Assembly (NCBI RefSeq): GCF_004000605.1 | Contig: NZ_CP018911.1 | Coordinates: 744,001-808,000 of the forward strand | Direction: 5' to 3' | Source: Glycocaulis alkaliphilus | Lineage (GTDB): Bacteria > Pseudomonadota > Alphaproteobacteria > Caulobacterales > Maricaulaceae | Length of the DNA stretch: 64,000 bases | In this document: in pieces, positions 27,747 through 36,840 of the stretch | Numbering within the stretch: the first letter of the stretch is position 1 | How the letters are laid out: the number at the start of each line of letters is the position of its first letter | The notes under the pieces: model-generated | What the model was told of the DNA's origin: nothing | What the model saw: only the letters and a program-made list of their open reading frames with translations | Database searches by the model: none | Program-made: the position numbers and the translations under genes

Positions 27747-28451
27747 ATGGATGAGGAACAGAGCCCGTTGTGGCGGCGGCCCCGCGACCTCCTGAAATTC
27801 CTCGGAATATATGCGCTGTGTATCCCTTTTGGGCTGATCTTATTCGCTAGCCTGAGCAGGCATCGAACAGGACGAAGCTGGGAAGAAACCATCTTCTCAA
27901 TCGATATGCTTGGGTTTGGGGCGCTCTTGGTTGCAATCGGTATTTTGACCGTAACGGTCCGGAATCCGGCAGGCATTTCCAAGGTCGAGCCCGCCGGCGC
28001 GGGCTGGCACGCGATAGGACCACCAAGATATGAAAAGTATTTCGGCTGGGCCTATGGCCTGTTTTCCATCACGTCGATCATCGGCGGGCTTTTTGTTCTG
28101 CCGATTGTTTTCATTGCTGACCCAGGGCCGAGCGGGTGGGACGCGGTGCTTTTACCGGCCGTTGGAGTTCTCATCCTGTGCTTCGGCACCGTGATGGCGA
28201 TGAAGTTCTACAGCATCTATTTCGTGAAAATCAGATGGAATGAGGAGCAGATTGAAATCTCTCATCCGCTGGTCGGTCGCCGGACCGTAAAGTTCAGGGA
28301 CATTGAAGCCGCCGGTAGTGCCGGGCTGTTGGGCTATTACTGGATAAGGCCCAAGTCCGGCCGCCTGATAAGGTTGAAAGATATGGATGACGGCGTTGAA
28401 GAGCTGATGTTCCACCTGCACACCGTCGTGCCGGGACGAATCATTGCCTGA
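27747..28451 (+). CDS. Hypothetical membrane protein
   Basis: 234 residues with four predicted transmembrane segments (FLGIYALCIPFGLILFASL; MLGFGALLVAIGILTVTV; YGLFSITSIIGGLFVLPIVFI; AVLLPAVGVLILCFGTVMAM). A C-terminal cytosolic domain of about 70 residues resembles a small beta-sandwich or PH-like domain (IRWNEEQIEISHPLVGRRTVKFRDIEAAG). No enzyme motif or family name recognised. It begins at ATG 27747 and lies 49 bases upstream of guaA, in the same direction, so guaA could be expressed partly from its promoter. Confidence 0.75.
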   Translation: MDEEQSPLWRRPRDLLKFLGIYALCIPFGLILFASLSRHRTGRSWEETIFSIDMLGFGALLVAIGILTVTVRNPAGISKVEPAGAGWHAIGPPRYEKYFGWAYGLFSITSIIGGLFVLPIVFIADPGPSGWDAVLLPAVGVLILCFGTVMAMKFYSIYFVKIRWNEEQIEISHPLVGRRTVKFRDIEAAGSAGLLGYYWIRPKSGRLIRLKDMDDGVEELMFHLHTVVPGRIIA

Positions 28452-28500
28452 TTCCACCCACCCCCTCGCCACGGACGAGAATCTCGGCTAATCGCTGCGC

Positions 28501-30066
28501 ATGGATATACCTGCCGAACACGAACGCGCCCTGATTGTCGATTTCGGCAGTCAGGTGACACAGCTTATCGCACGGCGCCTGCGCGAAAGCGGCGTCTATT
28601 GCGAGGTCCATCCCTATAACCGCGCCAATGCGGATTTCGTGAAGGATTACGGCCCCAGGGCCATCATCCTTTCCGGCTCCCCGCATTCGACGAGCTGGGA
28701 GGACAGTCCGCGCGCTGACCCCTATCTCTTCGAGGCAGGCGTGCCGGTTCTGGGCATCTGCTACGGCGAGCAGACCATGTGCGCGCAGCTCGGCGGGCGG
28801 GTGGAGACATCTGATCATCGCGAGTTTGGCCGCGCCGACATTCAGATCGTGGCGGAAAGCCCGCTCCTGAAGGGCCTCGGCGAGGTGGGTGATACCGAGC
28901 GCGTCTGGATGAGCCATGGCGACCGCGTGATGGCCGCGCCCGAGGGCTTCCATGTCATCGCCACCAGCCCCGGCGCCCCCTTTGCGGCCATCGCGGACGA
29001 GGCGCGCCAGTTTTATGGCGTGCAGTTCCACCCCGAAGTCGTTCACACGCCGCGCGGCGCGCTGCTCCTGAAGAACTTCACCCACGGTATTGCGGGCATG
29101 AAGGGCGACTGGACCATGGCCGCCTTCAAGGATGAGGCGATTGCCCGCATCCGCGAACAGGTGGGCAAGGGCCGGGTGATCTGTGGCCTGTCGGGCGGGG
29201 TGGATTCCGCCGTTGCCGCCGTGCTGATCCACGAGGCGATTGGCGATCAGCTGGTCTGCGTGTTCGTGGATACCGGCCTGATGCGCCATGGCGAGGCCGA
29301 AGAGGTCGTCACCCTCTTCCGCGAGCATTACAATATCCCGCTGGTCGCCGCCGATGAGGGGGAACGTTTCCTCTCCGCGCTGGACGGGATTGATGACCCG
29401 GAGAAAAAACGCAAGACCATCGGCAAGCTCTTCATCGATGTGTTCGAGGAGAAGGCAAAGCTCGCCGGCGGGGCCGATTTCCTGGCCCAGGGCACGCTCT
29501 ATCCGGACGTGATCGAGAGCGTCAGCTTTGATGGCGGCCCGTCCGTCACGATCAAGTCCCACCATAATGTCGGCGGCCTGCCTGCGCGCATGAACATGAA
29601 GCTGGTGGAGCCGCTTCGCGAGCTCTTCAAGGACGAGGTGAGGGCGCTAGGGCGCGAGCTGGGCCTGCCTGAAGCCTTTGTCGGCCGTCATCCCTTCCCC
29701 GGTCCCGGCCTCGGCATCCGTATTCCGGGCGCGGTCACGAAGGAAAAGGCGGATATTCTGCGCGCCGCCGACCGCATCTATATCGAGGAGATCAAGAAAG
29801 AAGGTCTCTACGATGTGATCTGGCAGGCCTTCGCCGTGCTGCTGCCCGTCCGCACCGTGGGCGTGATGGGCGATGAGCGCACCTATGACAGCGTGCTGGC
29901 CTTACGCGCCGTGACGAGCGTTGACGGCATGACGGCGGACTATTTCCCCTTCGATCACGACTTCCTCGGCCGCGTCGCCACACGCATCATCAATGAAGTG
30001 CGCGGCGTCAACCGCGTGGTCTATGACGTGACCAGCAAGCCGCCGGGAACGATTGAGTGGGAGTAA
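28501..30066 (+). CDS. guaA: GMP synthase (glutamine-hydrolysing)
   Basis: 521 residues. Converts XMP to GMP using ATP and glutamine. The class I amidotransferase domain has the nucleophile Cys87 in [10 protein letters not shown] and the His-Glu pair in [10 protein letters not shown]. The ATP-pyrophosphatase loop SGGVDS starts near residue 231, and the C-terminal dimerisation domain has [11 protein letters not shown] and the typical end [10 protein letters not shown]. Complete and of standard length. It is about 50 bases behind a membrane protein gene. Confidence 0.97.
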   Translation: MDIPAEHERALIVDFGSQVTQLIARRLRESGVYCEVHPYNRANADFVKDYGPRAIILSGSPHSTSWEDSPRADPYLFEAGVPVLGICYGEQTMCAQLGGRVETSDHREFGRADIQIVAESPLLKGLGEVGDTERVWMSHGDRVMAAPEGFHVIATSPGAPFAAIADEARQFYGVQFHPEVVHTPRGALLLKNFTHGIAGMKGDWTMAAFKDEAIARIREQVGKGRVICGLSGGVDSAVAAVLIHEAIGDQLVCVFVDTGLMRHGEAEEVVTLFREHYNIPLVAADEGERFLSALDGIDDPEKKRKTIGKLFIDVFEEKAKLAGGADFLAQGTLYPDVIESVSFDGGPSVTIKSHHNVGGLPARMNMKLVEPLRELFKDEVRALGRELGLPEAFVGRHPFPGPGLGIRIPGAVTKEKADILRAADRIYIEEIKKEGLYDVIWQAFAVLLPVRTVGVMGDERTYDSVLALRAVTSVDGMTADYFPFDHDFLGRVATRIINEVRGVNRVVYDVTSKPPGTIEWE

Positions 30067-30138
30067 TCTCCATAGCCTGACATGGCGGGCCGGGCAGGCT
30101 AGCTTTAGCCGTGATTCTTGAAGGGGCGCGTCGGGACG

Positions 30139-30921
30139 ATGGATTTCACACCGGGCATGGTCGATGCGCGGCTGCCCACGCCACTTTACCATCAGGTCTA
30201 CCTGATACTGCGTGACAGGATACGCCGCGGCATACTGGCGTCTGGCGATGTTGTGCCGGGCGAGCAGGAACTGGCGCGCCTGATGAATGTGTCGCGCATA
30301 ACGGTGAAGCGCGCCCTTAACGAGCTGGCATCGGAAGGCCTCGTCAGCCGCCATCGCGGGCGGGGCACGGTTGTTGCCGCGCCGGGCTTCTCGCCCATGG
30401 TGAAAGGCTCGTTCGACAATCTCATCGAGTCCCTGCGCCTGATGGGGCTGGAAACCCAGATTGAGCTGGTCGAGCACAGCTCGGTCAGCGCGAGCGAGGA
30501 GGTGGCCGAGTCTCTGGCCCTGCCGGCTGGTGCGCCGGTGAAGCGTATCGTGCGCCTGCGCAAGCTTCAGGACGAGCCCTTCTCCCACCTCACCACCTAT
30601 CTGCCGGACGCGATTGCCCGCAAGATCCCGGCCGAAGCGCTCGGCACTGAACCCATGCTCGTATTGCTGGAGAAGGCCGGAGCGGAGGTCTGCGAGGCAG
30701 AGCAATGGATAACCGCCACCAGCGCGCAAATAGCCGTTGCGTCGGCGCTGGGCGTCCCGCCCGGCTCGCCGCTCTTGTGCATTGAGCGGATCATGCGTGA
30801 CCGCGATGGCGTGCCTGTCCAGCTGATCACGGCCTATTATCGCTCCGACCGCTTTCAGTACCATCTGAAAACCCGCAGAAAACGCGCCTCTGCCGACAGC
30901 GCCTGGAAGCAGGATGGCTAG
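30139..30921 (+). CDS. GntR-family regulator with UTRA domain (HutC subfamily), regulator 1
   Basis: 260 residues. The N-terminal winged helix is PLYHQVYLILRDRIRRGIL ... NVSRITVKRALNELASEGLVSRHRGRGTVV. The UTRA effector domain follows (about residues 95-245, with VKRIVRLRKLQDEPFSHLTTYLP and PLLCIERIMRDRDGVPVQLI). HutC-type proteins repress transport and catabolic operons until a small ligand binds. ATG 30139 is chosen over TTG 30118, and AAGGGG lies 12 bases before it. It sits directly upstream of the TonB receptor and ABC importer, whose promoter has two copies of TGTAT-N8-ATACA-like palindromes. Confidence 0.9.
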   Translation: MDFTPGMVDARLPTPLYHQVYLILRDRIRRGILASGDVVPGEQELARLMNVSRITVKRALNELASEGLVSRHRGRGTVVAAPGFSPMVKGSFDNLIESLRLMGLETQIELVEHSSVSASEEVAESLALPAGAPVKRIVRLRKLQDEPFSHLTTYLPDAIARKIPAEALGTEPMLVLLEKAGAEVCEAEQWITATSAQIAVASALGVPPGSPLLCIERIMRDRDGVPVQLITAYYRSDRFQYHLKTRRKRASADSAWKQDG

Positions 30922-30940
30922 GGCCGGTGTCGAAACCGCC

Positions 30941-30958
30941 TGTATGGTTTTGCGTACA
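30941..30958. promoter_or_regulatory. Candidate regulator-1 operator, site 1
   Basis: An 18-base imperfect palindrome, TGTAT-N8-GTACA, lies 20 bases after the regulator-1 stop and 170 bases before the TonB receptor start. It shares arm sequence and spacing with 31089-31106 and 40937-40954. Confidence 0.45.
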
Positions 30959-31088
30959 ATATACCATTTCCCGGCTCCTGCCTTTGAGAAGCGTGCCGCG
31001 CCCTTTGTGCAACAGGGTTTGTGCAATATGCTTGGCGTATCGGAATGATGACGTTGACAGAGCGTGCGGGGTTGGTGCAGCGTTGCGT

Positions 31089-31106
31089 GGTATTATAAGC
31101 CATACA
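31089..31106. promoter_or_regulatory. Candidate regulator-1 operator, site 2
   Basis: GGTAT-N8-ATACA, 22-39 bases before the TonB receptor ATG. This position overlaps where a promoter or leader would lie. It has the same arm spacing as sites 1 and 3. Confidence 0.45.
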
Positions 31107-31127
31107 AGTTGGCAGAAGGGGAACTCC

Positions 31128-33302
31128 ATGCGCACCACTGCACTCACGACTACCGCCCTCATCGCTCTGGCGATGGCGGCACCGGCAATTGCACAGGATC
31201 AGGGTGAGCAGATTGCCCGCTCAGGCCCGCAGCTGGAGGTAATCACCATTACCGCCCGCAAGACCGAGGAGAACCTGCAGGAGGTTCCGATCGCGGTTTC
31301 GGCGTACACGGCGGCCGAGATTCAGCGCCGCGGCATCCGCAACGCGCAGGATCTCAGCTCGATCACGCCGGGGCTGAATGTGGAGCAGGACCAGGGGCGG
31401 CGCTTTGACCGCCCGGTGATCCGCGGCCAGTCGAACGTGCTGGGTGTGCCCAATGCCGCGTCATTCATTGACGGTGTGTACATCCCCGACAGCCTGTTCG
31501 CGACCGAGCTTGCCTTTGTCGACCAGATCGAGGTGATCAAGGGGCCGCAATCCGCGCTCTATGGCCGCCAGACCTTCTCCGGCGCCATCAGCTACACCAC
31601 CCGCGAGCCGTCTGATGTCTTTGAAGGGCAGCTGCGCGTGACCGCTGCCGAGCATGACGAGTACAATTTTCTTGGCAGCATCAGCGGTCCGATTGTCGAT
31701 GGCGTGCTGAGCGGTCAACTCGCGCTCAACTACTACACCTATGGCGGTGAGTATCAGAACAATGCCGTCGGCGATCCGAGCTTTGGCCGCACGATTGGCC
31801 AGGAGGAGACGCGCGGTATTTCGGGCGGTCTGCGTTTCACGCCGAGCGACAATCTCAGCTTCACCCTGCGCGCCACCTACGCGGAGAATGATGACGGCCA
31901 CGAGGTCATGGTGCTCCAGCGCGCATCGAACAATAACTGCTTCCTGTCCACGGCCAGCCGCTATTATTGCGGCGCGATCAATGTCGGCCCGGAAGACATC
32001 ACGCTCAACCTTGATGCGGTCGGCGGCGGCGGTGTCTCGCGCGAGACCACCCGCATCAGCCTGATTTCGGAATACGATTTCGAGAACGGCTTCACGCTGA
32101 CTTCGATCAGCGGGTACAATAACTCCTACGAGTCCCGTAAAGCCGATCTCGACTTCCTGCCGATTGCCGCGCTGGGCGGTTCGCTGCACGTCGATGACCG
32201 GATCGATATCGAGAGCTTCTCGCAGGAATTGCGTATCGCCTCACCAGTGGACCGGCGTTTCAGCTGGCTTGCCGGTGTCTATTACTACAATGGAGACACT
32301 TGGAACGGGCGTTACCGTTTCGCGACGGACGCGCTGCAGGATAACGGCGTGGTGGGCGTAACCAACTATGCTGCCTTCGCCCTCGCCCGGTTCGACTTCA
32401 CAGACCGGCTGACGGGTACCGCAGAGGTGCGCATCGCCGAGGAAGAGCTGACGCTGACGGGCAGCGCGGCGAACTTCGATCTCAGCGCCACCTATCGCAG
32501 CACCAATCCGCGCTTCACACTGGCCTATCAGGCCAATGACTTCACGATGCTCTACGCATCGGCGGCCCGCGGCAACAAGCCCGGCGGCTTTAACGCCGAT
32601 GTGCGCCTCGCGCCCGACCAGCTGTCCTACGGCGAGGAAAGCGCCTGGAATTACGAGATCGGCATCAAGAGCGATCTGTTTGACCAGCGTGTCCGCCTCA
32701 ATGCGGCAGCGTTCTTTATTGACTGGACCAACCAGCAGCTGACCCAGAGCACGGTTGTGGCGGTCGGTGGTACGGCTCCGTTCATCCGCAATGTCGGTGA
32801 GCTGGAAGTGCGCGGCTTCGAGGTCGAAGGCGAGTTCCAGGTCACGGACAACTGGCGTCTGCGTGGCACGTATTCCTATGCGGAATCCGAATATACGAAT
32901 GCGTTCGACCCTGACCACAACACGCTGACGGGCAATGGTGACATTACCGGCAACACTGCGCCGAATGCACCGCGCACGCAGTTCTCGGTGGGCACGCATA
33001 TCTGGTGGCCGATGTTCAACGACTCGCGCGGCTTCTTCGATGCGACCTACGCATATCGTGGCCGCAAGTTTGCCCAGGTCAGCAATCTGGCATGGGTGGA
33101 CGGCCGCGATGTGGCCAACGCCCAGCTGGGTTGGGAGCTTAACCAGCACCGCGTGATCCTGTTCGGGCGCAACCTGTTCGACAATATCGAGCCGCTGGGT
33201 GTGACCCGTTATGTCGATTTCGGCGACTCAAACCGCCGGGGCTTCCTCGGCACGTTGCCGCGTGGACGTCAGTTCGGCATCACCTACGAGATGTCGTTCT
33301 GA
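31128..33302 (+). CDS. TonB-dependent receptor
   Basis: 724-residue outer-membrane receptor that takes up a ligand using TonB energy. The signal peptide is MRTTALTTTALIALAMAAPAIAQ. A TonB-box-like LEVITITARK precedes the plug domain (about residues 45-160, with NVLGVPNAASFIDGVYIPD and IEVIKGPQSALYGRQTFSGAI). The 22-stranded barrel follows and ends in the aromatic RQFGITYEMSF. The plug style is that of the FyuA/IroN-like group common in Caulobacterales and sphingomonads, which take up plant-derived or aromatic compounds as well as siderophores. ATG 31128 has AAGGGG 6 bases upstream. Confidence 0.93.
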   Translation: MRTTALTTTALIALAMAAPAIAQDQGEQIARSGPQLEVITITARKTEENLQEVPIAVSAYTAAEIQRRGIRNAQDLSSITPGLNVEQDQGRRFDRPVIRGQSNVLGVPNAASFIDGVYIPDSLFATELAFVDQIEVIKGPQSALYGRQTFSGAISYTTREPSDVFEGQLRVTAAEHDEYNFLGSISGPIVDGVLSGQLALNYYTYGGEYQNNAVGDPSFGRTIGQEETRGISGGLRFTPSDNLSFTLRATYAENDDGHEVMVLQRASNNNCFLSTASRYYCGAINVGPEDITLNLDAVGGGGVSRETTRISLISEYDFENGFTLTSISGYNNSYESRKADLDFLPIAALGGSLHVDDRIDIESFSQELRIASPVDRRFSWLAGVYYYNGDTWNGRYRFATDALQDNGVVGVTNYAAFALARFDFTDRLTGTAEVRIAEEELTLTGSAANFDLSATYRSTNPRFTLAYQANDFTMLYASAARGNKPGGFNADVRLAPDQLSYGEESAWNYEIGIKSDLFDQRVRLNAAAFFIDWTNQQLTQSTVVAVGGTAPFIRNVGELEVRGFEVEGEFQVTDNWRLRGTYSYAESEYTNAFDPDHNTLTGNGDITGNTAPNAPRTQFSVGTHIWWPMFNDSRGFFDATYAYRGRKFAQVSNLAWVDGRDVANAQLGWELNQHRVILFGRNLFDNIEPLGVTRYVDFGDSNRRGFLGTLPRGRQFGITYEMSF

Positions 33303-33339
33303 TAGGTTAGCATCGAGATCCGTCTCGCGTTCGCATTGA

Positions 33340-33370
33340 GGGCGCTTCCGGTGGATAGCCGGGAGCGCCC
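33340..33370 (+). other. Strong intergenic hairpin between receptor and ABC operon
   Basis: GGGCGCT ... AGCGCCC closes a stem, continued inward by CCGG/GCCGG pairing. No T-tract follows. It may lower or stabilise downstream ABC importer mRNA relative to the receptor, or act as a rho-dependent stop. Confidence 0.5.
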
Positions 33371-33426
33371 GAATGCTCCCGGCGCCCGTCTGTTGTTGCG
33401 TAGCCCGTAAGGAAGAGTTCAACCCC

Positions 33427-34350
33427 GTGTCTGCCCTTAGAGGACTGCGTGATCTGGCCTTCGTCCTGTTCGCGACGATGACGGTGCTGTTCTTTCTGCT
33501 GCGCCTGACGGGCGATCCGGCGATCGTGCTGGCGGGTGAGGGGGCCTCGCCTGCGCAGGTTGAAGCGATCCGCGCCGAATATGGCTTCGATGAGCCGATC
33601 CTGATCCAGTATTTCATTTATGCCGGCAAGCTGCTGACCCTGGATTTCGGGGTGTCGCTGGCTGATGGCACACCGGCGCTGGAAAAGGCGCTCATCTCCT
33701 TTCCTGCCACCCTGTTTCTCGCCTTCATGGCGCTCTGCGTGAACCTGATGATCTCCCTTCCGACCGGGCTCTGGCTGGGACAGGCCCGCAAGGGCATGGC
33801 GCGGCGTGGCGTGAGGGGGCTCATCACCGTGATGCAGGGCTTTCCCGGCTTCGTCATCGCGTTGTTGATGATCAATATTTTCGCCGTCGCGCTGGAATGG
33901 CTGCCGACGGTCGGCTTTGGCGGGCCGGCAACCTGGATACTGCCGACCCTGTCGGTCGTGTCCTTCCTGGCGCCCAAGCTGATCCGGGTGGTCGAAGCCA
34001 ACACCTATGCGGCGCTGACCTCTAACTATGTGCGCACAGCCAAGGCGAGCGGCGCGCCAGACAATGTGATCCTGTGGCGGCATGTGGCGCCGAACGCGCT
34101 TCTGGGCGCTATCGCGCTGGTGGGGGCGGAGTTTGCCTTCATGCTGACCGGCCTGGTGGTGATTGAAACCATCTTCGCCTGGCCGGGCATTGGTTGGCTG
34201 CTGGTCCAGTCCACGCTCAGCCTCGACTTTCCGGTGGTTCAGGCCGTCGTGTTCCTGATGGTGCTTGGCGTGTTCGCCACCAACGCTCTGGCAGAGCAGC
34301 TTCAGGCCACGCTGGACCCGCGCATCGGCAATGCCAGGGGGGCGGGGTGA
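33427..34350 (+). CDS. ABC transporter permease, DppB/OppB type
   Basis: 307 residues with six membrane helices of the oligopeptide/dipeptide permease family. The EAA-like loop VVEANTYAALTSNYVRTAKASGAPDNVILWRHVAPNA contacts the ATPases, and IETIFAWPGIGWLLVQS is the typical C-terminal segment. The start is GTG 33427 with AGGAAG upstream. The ORF extension to 33373 is rejected. First gene of a five-gene importer operon in which every junction overlaps by 1-4 bases. Possible cargo includes peptides, opines or glutathione-like compounds. Confidence 0.92.
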   Translation: MSALRGLRDLAFVLFATMTVLFFLLRLTGDPAIVLAGEGASPAQVEAIRAEYGFDEPILIQYFIYAGKLLTLDFGVSLADGTPALEKALISFPATLFLAFMALCVNLMISLPTGLWLGQARKGMARRGVRGLITVMQGFPGFVIALLMINIFAVALEWLPTVGFGGPATWILPTLSVVSFLAPKLIRVVEANTYAALTSNYVRTAKASGAPDNVILWRHVAPNALLGAIALVGAEFAFMLTGLVVIETIFAWPGIGWLLVQSTLSLDFPVVQAVVFLMVLGVFATNALAEQLQATLDPRIGNARGAG

Positions 34351-35162
34351 TGAGCTCTCTGAAGCGCGTTCCGGCCTTAAGCATCCTTCTGGCGTTTGCG
34401 GCGCTGGTATGCCTCGTCATCATGGTGTTTGGCGACGCGCTGTCCGGCCATGACCACAGGGCGATGAATCTGGATTTGCGTCTGGCTCCGCCGCTGACCG
34501 GCGGGCATCTGCTCGGCACGGACGAGCTGGGGCGCGATGTGCTGGCCCGCCTGCTTACGGGCCTGCGCTGGTCGGTTGCTACCGCGCTCAGCGCCACTTT
34601 CATCGCCTTTGTCATCGGCACCACGTTCGGGCTGGTGGCGGCCCGCGGACAGTCGGCGCTGGGCGGCGTCATGCGCCTGCTGACTACGTTTACACAAGCC
34701 TTCCCGCCCTTCGTGCTGGCGGTGACCGTGATCGCGGTCATGGGCGATGCCGGCTTCTTCTCCATAGTGCTGACGCTGGGGCTGGTAACGTGGCCGGTAT
34801 TTTCCCGCGTGGTCTATGCCGAGGCGCGCAGCCTGTTCGAGCGCGAGCATGTGCTGGCCGCCGAAATGACGGGGATGCCCGCCATCCGCCTCTTCGTGCG
34901 CCATGTCCTGCCCGGCCTGATACCCAGCCTGTCGGTGCTGGTCGTGTTTCACTTTGCCGACATGATCGTGGCCGAGAGCGCGCTGTCTTTCCTGGGGATC
35001 GGCGCACCGCTGGGGGCTGCGACATGGGGCGCGATGCTGTCTGAAAGCCGGGGCTATATGCTGTCGGCGCCCTGGCTGACGCTCTCTCCGGCTCTGGCGA
35101 TGGTGGCGATTATCGTCTGTGCGCATGCTTTGGGCCAGCATCTCAGGAATGCGAACCGATGA
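34350..35162 (+). CDS. ABC transporter permease, DppC/OppC type
   Basis: 270 residues. The start TGATG overlaps the first permease stop. It has LLGTDELGRDVLARLLTGLRWS, the signature that follows the first helix of DppC-type permeases. The cytoplasmic loop VVYAEARSLFEREHVLAAEMTGMPAIRLFVRHVLPG and the SALSFLGIGAPLGAATWGAML end are also typical. It forms the membrane channel with the upstream permease. The stop overlaps the first ATPase gene. Confidence 0.92.
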   Translation: MSSLKRVPALSILLAFAALVCLVIMVFGDALSGHDHRAMNLDLRLAPPLTGGHLLGTDELGRDVLARLLTGLRWSVATALSATFIAFVIGTTFGLVAARGQSALGGVMRLLTTFTQAFPPFVLAVTVIAVMGDAGFFSIVLTLGLVTWPVFSRVVYAEARSLFEREHVLAAEMTGMPAIRLFVRHVLPGLIPSLSVLVVFHFADMIVAESALSFLGIGAPLGAATWGAMLSESRGYMLSAPWLTLSPALAMVAIIVCAHALGQHLRNANR

Positions 35163-35956
35163 GCCAGCTTGCCTCATCCGCGCCGCCCTCGCTCGGCGTC
35201 AACGGCCTGCGCATCACTGCAGGTGACAATGTGCTCGTGCCCGGTCTCTCCCTGACCATCGGCCGGGGCGAGATACTGGGCATGGTCGGCGCGTCCGGCT
35301 CCGGCAAGACGATCTCGGCCTTCTCCCTTGCCCGGCTGCTGCCCGAGGCGCTCACTCAGACTGGCGAAATCAGCCTGGAAGGCGAGCGCATCGACCTTCT
35401 GTCCGAAGCGCAGATGCGCCAGGTCCGGGGCGGGCGCATCGGCATGGTGTTTCAGGACCCGCTATCCTCTTTCAACCCGCTGCGCACCGTGGGTTCGATA
35501 CTGGTGGAGTCGATCTGCCGGCATCAGGGCCTGCCCGCCAGACAGGCGCGCGAACTGGCCATCGAGACGCTGGCCACCATGCGGCTTCCGGGCCGCGATG
35601 CGTCAGTGGATGCCTATCCCCATATGCTGTCGGGCGGACAGCGCCAGCGCGCGATGATCGGGCTGGCGCTCGTCAACCAGCCAGCCCTGATTATCGCCGA
35701 TGAGCCGACGACCGCTCTCGACCCTACGGTCCAGCTGCAGATACTGGCCCTGCTGCGCCATCAGGCTTCAAGTGCGGCCTGCCTGTTCATCACCCATGAT
35801 ATTGGCGCGGCATCGGCCATCTGTGACCGGCTGGCCGTGATGAATGAAGGCGTGATCGTGGAGGAGGGGCCAACCGATCAGCTGCTCTCCTCGCCCGTTC
35901 ATCCGTTTACCCGCGAGCTGCTCTCGCATGCCCCGGGAGGCGCGCGTTTCCGATGA
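35159..35956 (+). CDS. ABC transporter ATP-binding protein, DppD/OppD type
   Basis: 265 residues. Walker A is GASGSGKT, the ABC signature [15 protein letters not shown], and Walker [13 protein letters not shown] with the switch His in ITHDIG. The C-terminus is short: the oligopeptide-type extension ends [14 protein letters not shown] without the four-cysteine Fe-S motif found in some DppD proteins. It energises the importer with the following ATPase. Overlaps the genes on both sides. Confidence 0.92.
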   Translation: MSQLASSAPPSLGVNGLRITAGDNVLVPGLSLTIGRGEILGMVGASGSGKTISAFSLARLLPEALTQTGEISLEGERIDLLSEAQMRQVRGGRIGMVFQDPLSSFNPLRTVGSILVESICRHQGLPARQARELAIETLATMRLPGRDASVDAYPHMLSGGQRQRAMIGLALVNQPALIIADEPTTALDPTVQLQILALLRHQASSAACLFITHDIGAASAICDRLAVMNEGVIVEEGPTDQLLSSPVHPFTRELLSHAPGGARFR

Positions 35957-36840
35957 GCACTCCCTTGCTTCAGATACGCGATCTGGTGATCGACTACGGA
36001 AAGGGCGAGAGCCGTTTCCGGGCGCTGCATGGCTGCTCGTTCGACCTTGAACCGGGACAAGTCATGGCGGTGGTGGGCGAGTCCGGATCGGGCAAATCCT
36101 CGCTTGTCCGCGCTGTGGCCGGGCTGGTGGCGCCTGCTTCGGGAGAGATGCTGCTGGATGGACAGGCCCTGCCACCCTTGCGCAAGCGTCCCCCAGAGAC
36201 GCGGCGTATCATCCAGATGGTCTTTCAGGACCCCGGCGCCAGCCTCAACCCGCTGCACCGCGTCCATGCCATTATCGAGGAACCCCTGCTGGTCACGGGC
36301 TATGGCGATGCGGCGCGCCGTGCGGTTCGCGTGGCCGAGCTGATGGAGATGACCCAGCTTTCCACTGACCTTGCCCGCCGCCGGCCACGCGAATTGTCGG
36401 GCGGGCAGAAGCAGCGCGTGGCGATTGCCCGCGCGCTGGCCATGGAGCCGCGCCTGCTGATCGCCGACGAAGCGCTGTCGGCGCTGGACTTCACGACGCA
36501 GGACCATGTCTCGCGCCTCCTGTCGGACCTGCGCCGCGATCTGAACCTTGCCATGCTGTTTGTCTCCCACGACATGCGCAGCGTGCGGCGCATGGCCGAC
36601 GATGTATGCGTCATTGAGAAGGGCCATGTGGTCGAACAGGGGGCGGTGAGCGACGTGCTCTATAATCCGAAATCGGCCTATACGCGGCTTTTGCTCGCGG
36701 CGGCCCTCAATCCGCGCGCCGCGCTGTCCGATCCGCGCCTTGCCGAGGCGCTGGAGAACGGAGAAGCGGTATCGGAGGAGGCCCTTAAAGGCGTGATGGA
36801 CATCATCCGGGGCGGCGCGCTGATGGGAGATGCACGATGA
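35953..36840 (+). CDS. ABC transporter ATP-binding protein, DppF/OppF type
   Basis: 295 residues. Walker A is GESGSGKSS, the signature LSGGQKQRVAIARAL, and Walker B LLIADEALSALDFTTQ, in which the usual D-E-P-V/T-S is D-E-A-L-S. The His switch is in SHDMRSVRRMADD. The C-terminal extension beyond about residue 240 is longer than usual and Ala/Glu-rich. Second ATPase of the importer. ATGA overlap with both neighbours. Confidence 0.92.
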   Translation: MSTPLLQIRDLVIDYGKGESRFRALHGCSFDLEPGQVMAVVGESGSGKSSLVRAVAGLVAPASGEMLLDGQALPPLRKRPPETRRIIQMVFQDPGASLNPLHRVHAIIEEPLLVTGYGDAARRAVRVAELMEMTQLSTDLARRRPRELSGGQKQRVAIARALAMEPRLLIADEALSALDFTTQDHVSRLLSDLRRDLNLAMLFVSHDMRSVRRMADDVCVIEKGHVVEQGAVSDVLYNPKSAYTRLLLAAALNPRAALSDPRLAEALENGEAVSEEALKGVMDIIRGGALMGDAR

